Positions 62,502 to 64,000 of a stretch of 64,000 bases of DNA are shown piece after piece. Position 1 is the stretch's first letter. Every line of letters starts with the position of its first letter. The stretch comes from Paramacrobiotus metropolitanus (taxonomy: Eukaryota; Tardigrada; Eutardigrada; Parachela; Macrobiotidae). The stretch covers positions 186,001-250,000 of the forward strand of contig NW_026570345.1 in the NCBI RefSeq assembly GCF_019649055.1, in the 5' to 3' direction. Under the pieces are notes generated by a model that saw nothing but the letters and a program-made list of their open reading frames with translations, did not search any database and was not told the origin of the DNA. A program made the translations under genes and the position numbers.

Positions 62502-63617
62502 GTGAAACTTAAAGCTTTTCAGCACCCTGCGCTCTGACGTCGCCGGAGCCAGTGTGCAGTATTAAGCCTTTTCTACTTCTGACATTTCAATCCTTAAACA
62601 CCAACGACAAAAGTCGGTGCTTGTAAATCCCGGCTGAGGGTGTCAAAGATTGAGTTTTCCCTTTAAGCCAAAGACTGTCACGTTTTCCTGTTTCAAGCAT
62701 TTACTACTTTTGTACCATGTTCAGACGTTACTACCATAACCACATCAAAATAAACTTCGTTCTTTATTATGTTCTGTTTCTTTTGGTTCAATCGGAGCAG
62801 TACAATAACTTGCATAAAACCGCCTAAACGCAATAAAATTCTAACACTACCGTTCTAAAAATTTTGCAGACTTTTCCTTCAGTAGAGTTATTTCTTAAGC
62901 AAGCAAATAGTTCTTGCCGATGGGCACTGGTCAGCTTGGATCATATCTGTTGCATCGTGAACAATGTTACGTGAATGCCTGCAAACTAGCTCGGTATCAA
63001 TTGCCACAGATTCAATTTTTATTATGCAGTTGAGTGAAAGAAGTCATCGTGCCATGCATATACCGTAAACTTATCCAACCACTTTTTTAAATTAATTCTG
63101 GCAAATATAGCATTTTCTTTTTGAAATTGCAACCGAAAGTCTATGTAAACTGCAACCACACCTTCGGACGTAGCAAAAATGGCATTTGATGATTTATTCG
63201 TAGAACTGCTAGTTTTTAACAGACCAAACGATTCCCGGATGCCATTACCAGTAATGGATTGCGAGGAATCCATAAACAGTTTGTCGCAAATAAACACCGC
63301 TTTACGATTTCCGGACCGCTTTTCTTGTATCCTAGAGAGGAACATGAAAGCAAATCTTTGAATCCAGGCAGCTTTACGGCATTAAAACTTTAATGCTGTT
63401 GGCAAGAGGGTTTGCGGCTATAGTGCACAGCCAGTTGAAAGCCGAGTGAAATGGCTGATGCGTTATCTTTGGTCGTAAAACGAAATGTCGTGCGCAAGAC
63501 GGCAGTGAACTCTTTGATAGCAGTTTCCGCAACGTTTATAAGCGAAGCAGTTGCAGCAATAAGGATAGTCTGCGGTTTGTCGGATGACTGATCGTATTTC
63601 CATATTACTGTTTTAAA
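62502..63617. other. Intergenic region
   Basis: This lies between the decayed astacin and the CAP gene. A 107-codon minus frame (63,022-63,345) shows no recognisable domain. Nothing else is supported. Confidence 0.4.
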
Positions 63618-64000
63618 ATGAAGCTGCTTAGCGTGACCTTTATCCTGGCTCTTGGCTATGTGCAAGGTATATTTTTGTGACCTATCTGTGGTGCCATTAT
63701 TTAATCAGAATGTTCTATAGGCCAGGTGGTGGATACCTCCATTAGCTCGGTGCAGCAGGCCATTGTGAGCCAGCACAACAACCTCCGCCGTCAAAAACCG
63801 TCAACCGCTATGTTCCAGATATCATGGGATGCGGAAACCGCGGACCGTGCACAGCAATGGGTGAACAAATGCAATTATGCGCATCCTCAGTATGGAACTT
63901 CTGATTATGACACATACATGAAGACATCCAGTAAGGGTCCAAAACTAGATTAATGATATGGCTTTACAACTCAAGTAATCAATATACTGGAAAGCAGCAC
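63618..64000 (+). CDS. CAP/SCP-domain secreted protein, 5' part
   Basis: Exon 1 (63618-63666) encodes a signal peptide (MKLLSVTFILALGYVQG). Exon 2 (63721-63930) joins in phase 1 across a 54-base intron and encodes the start of a CAP domain: an opening helix with QQAIVSQHNNLRR, then ISWDAETADRAQQWVNKC and NYAH, matching the HNxxR, WD..A..AQxWA..C, H pattern of the cysteine-rich secretory/antigen-5/PR-1 family. The gtaagg donor at 63,931 shows that the gene continues beyond the window. The ligand is unknown; these are extracellular proteins with varied roles. Confidence 0.85.

Noticed and set aside
1-64000. CRISPR arrays, rRNA or tRNA genes, bacterial operons
   Set aside because: No regular short direct repeats with unique spacers, no rRNA-like sequence and no convincing cloverleaf were seen by eye. 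A tRNAscan run would be needed to exclude a tRNA.

Overview
The window is nuclear DNA from an animal, most likely a small ecdysozoan. The genes are split by GT-AG introns, many under 100 bases. The families are metazoan secreted types: type-B carboxylesterases, astacin metalloproteases, an alpha-2-macroglobulin/thioester protein, an extracellular leucine-rich-repeat protein, a CAP-domain protein and a kinase. A tardigrade fits the short introns and gene families, but that is an inference and no marker fixes the species. There are no operons, CRISPR arrays, rRNA genes or convincing tRNAs. Exon boundaries were worked out by hand from splice sites and checked for phase.

Layout. 1-13,080: an array of diverged, rearranged copies of a unit of roughly 2-3 kb, with no intact gene. 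14,356-21,362: two tandem carboxylesterase genes on the minus strand with matching 10-exon structures. The first is intact (557 codons). The second is full length except for one in-frame stop. 24,081-30,115 (+): a secreted astacin-like protein that has lost its zinc site and carries a Thr/Ala-rich, N-glycosylation-rich tail of about 310 residues. Its large intron holds two inverted-repeat elements. 31,390-34,234 (-): a protein kinase fused to kelch-like repeats. 36,508-42,910 (-): an alpha-2-macroglobulin-like gene that lacks the thioester-bearing segment and has an in-frame stop. 44,744-47,854 (-): a secreted leucine-rich-repeat protein. 49,309-50,800: a retrotransposon endonuclease-like fragment beside a 1-kb inverted-repeat element. 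52,900-55,300: a minisatellite. 55,952-62,501: a divergent pair of related astacin genes. The minus copy has a perfect zinc motif and a C-terminal beta/gamma-crystallin-like domain but broken frames. The plus copy is badly decayed. 63,618 to the window end: the start of a CAP/SCP protein.

The genes do not form one pathway. The common theme is secreted or extracellular proteins (esterases, proteases, a macroglobulin-type trap, LRR, CAP) plus heavy gene decay and inverted-repeat elements sitting in introns. The most unusual items are the intact but catalytically dead astacin with a mucin-like tail, the astacin/beta-gamma-crystallin fusion, the kinase-kelch fusion, and the macroglobulin gene without its thioester segment. 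All disruptions rest on single bases or small indels in one assembly, so assembly error is possible for each.
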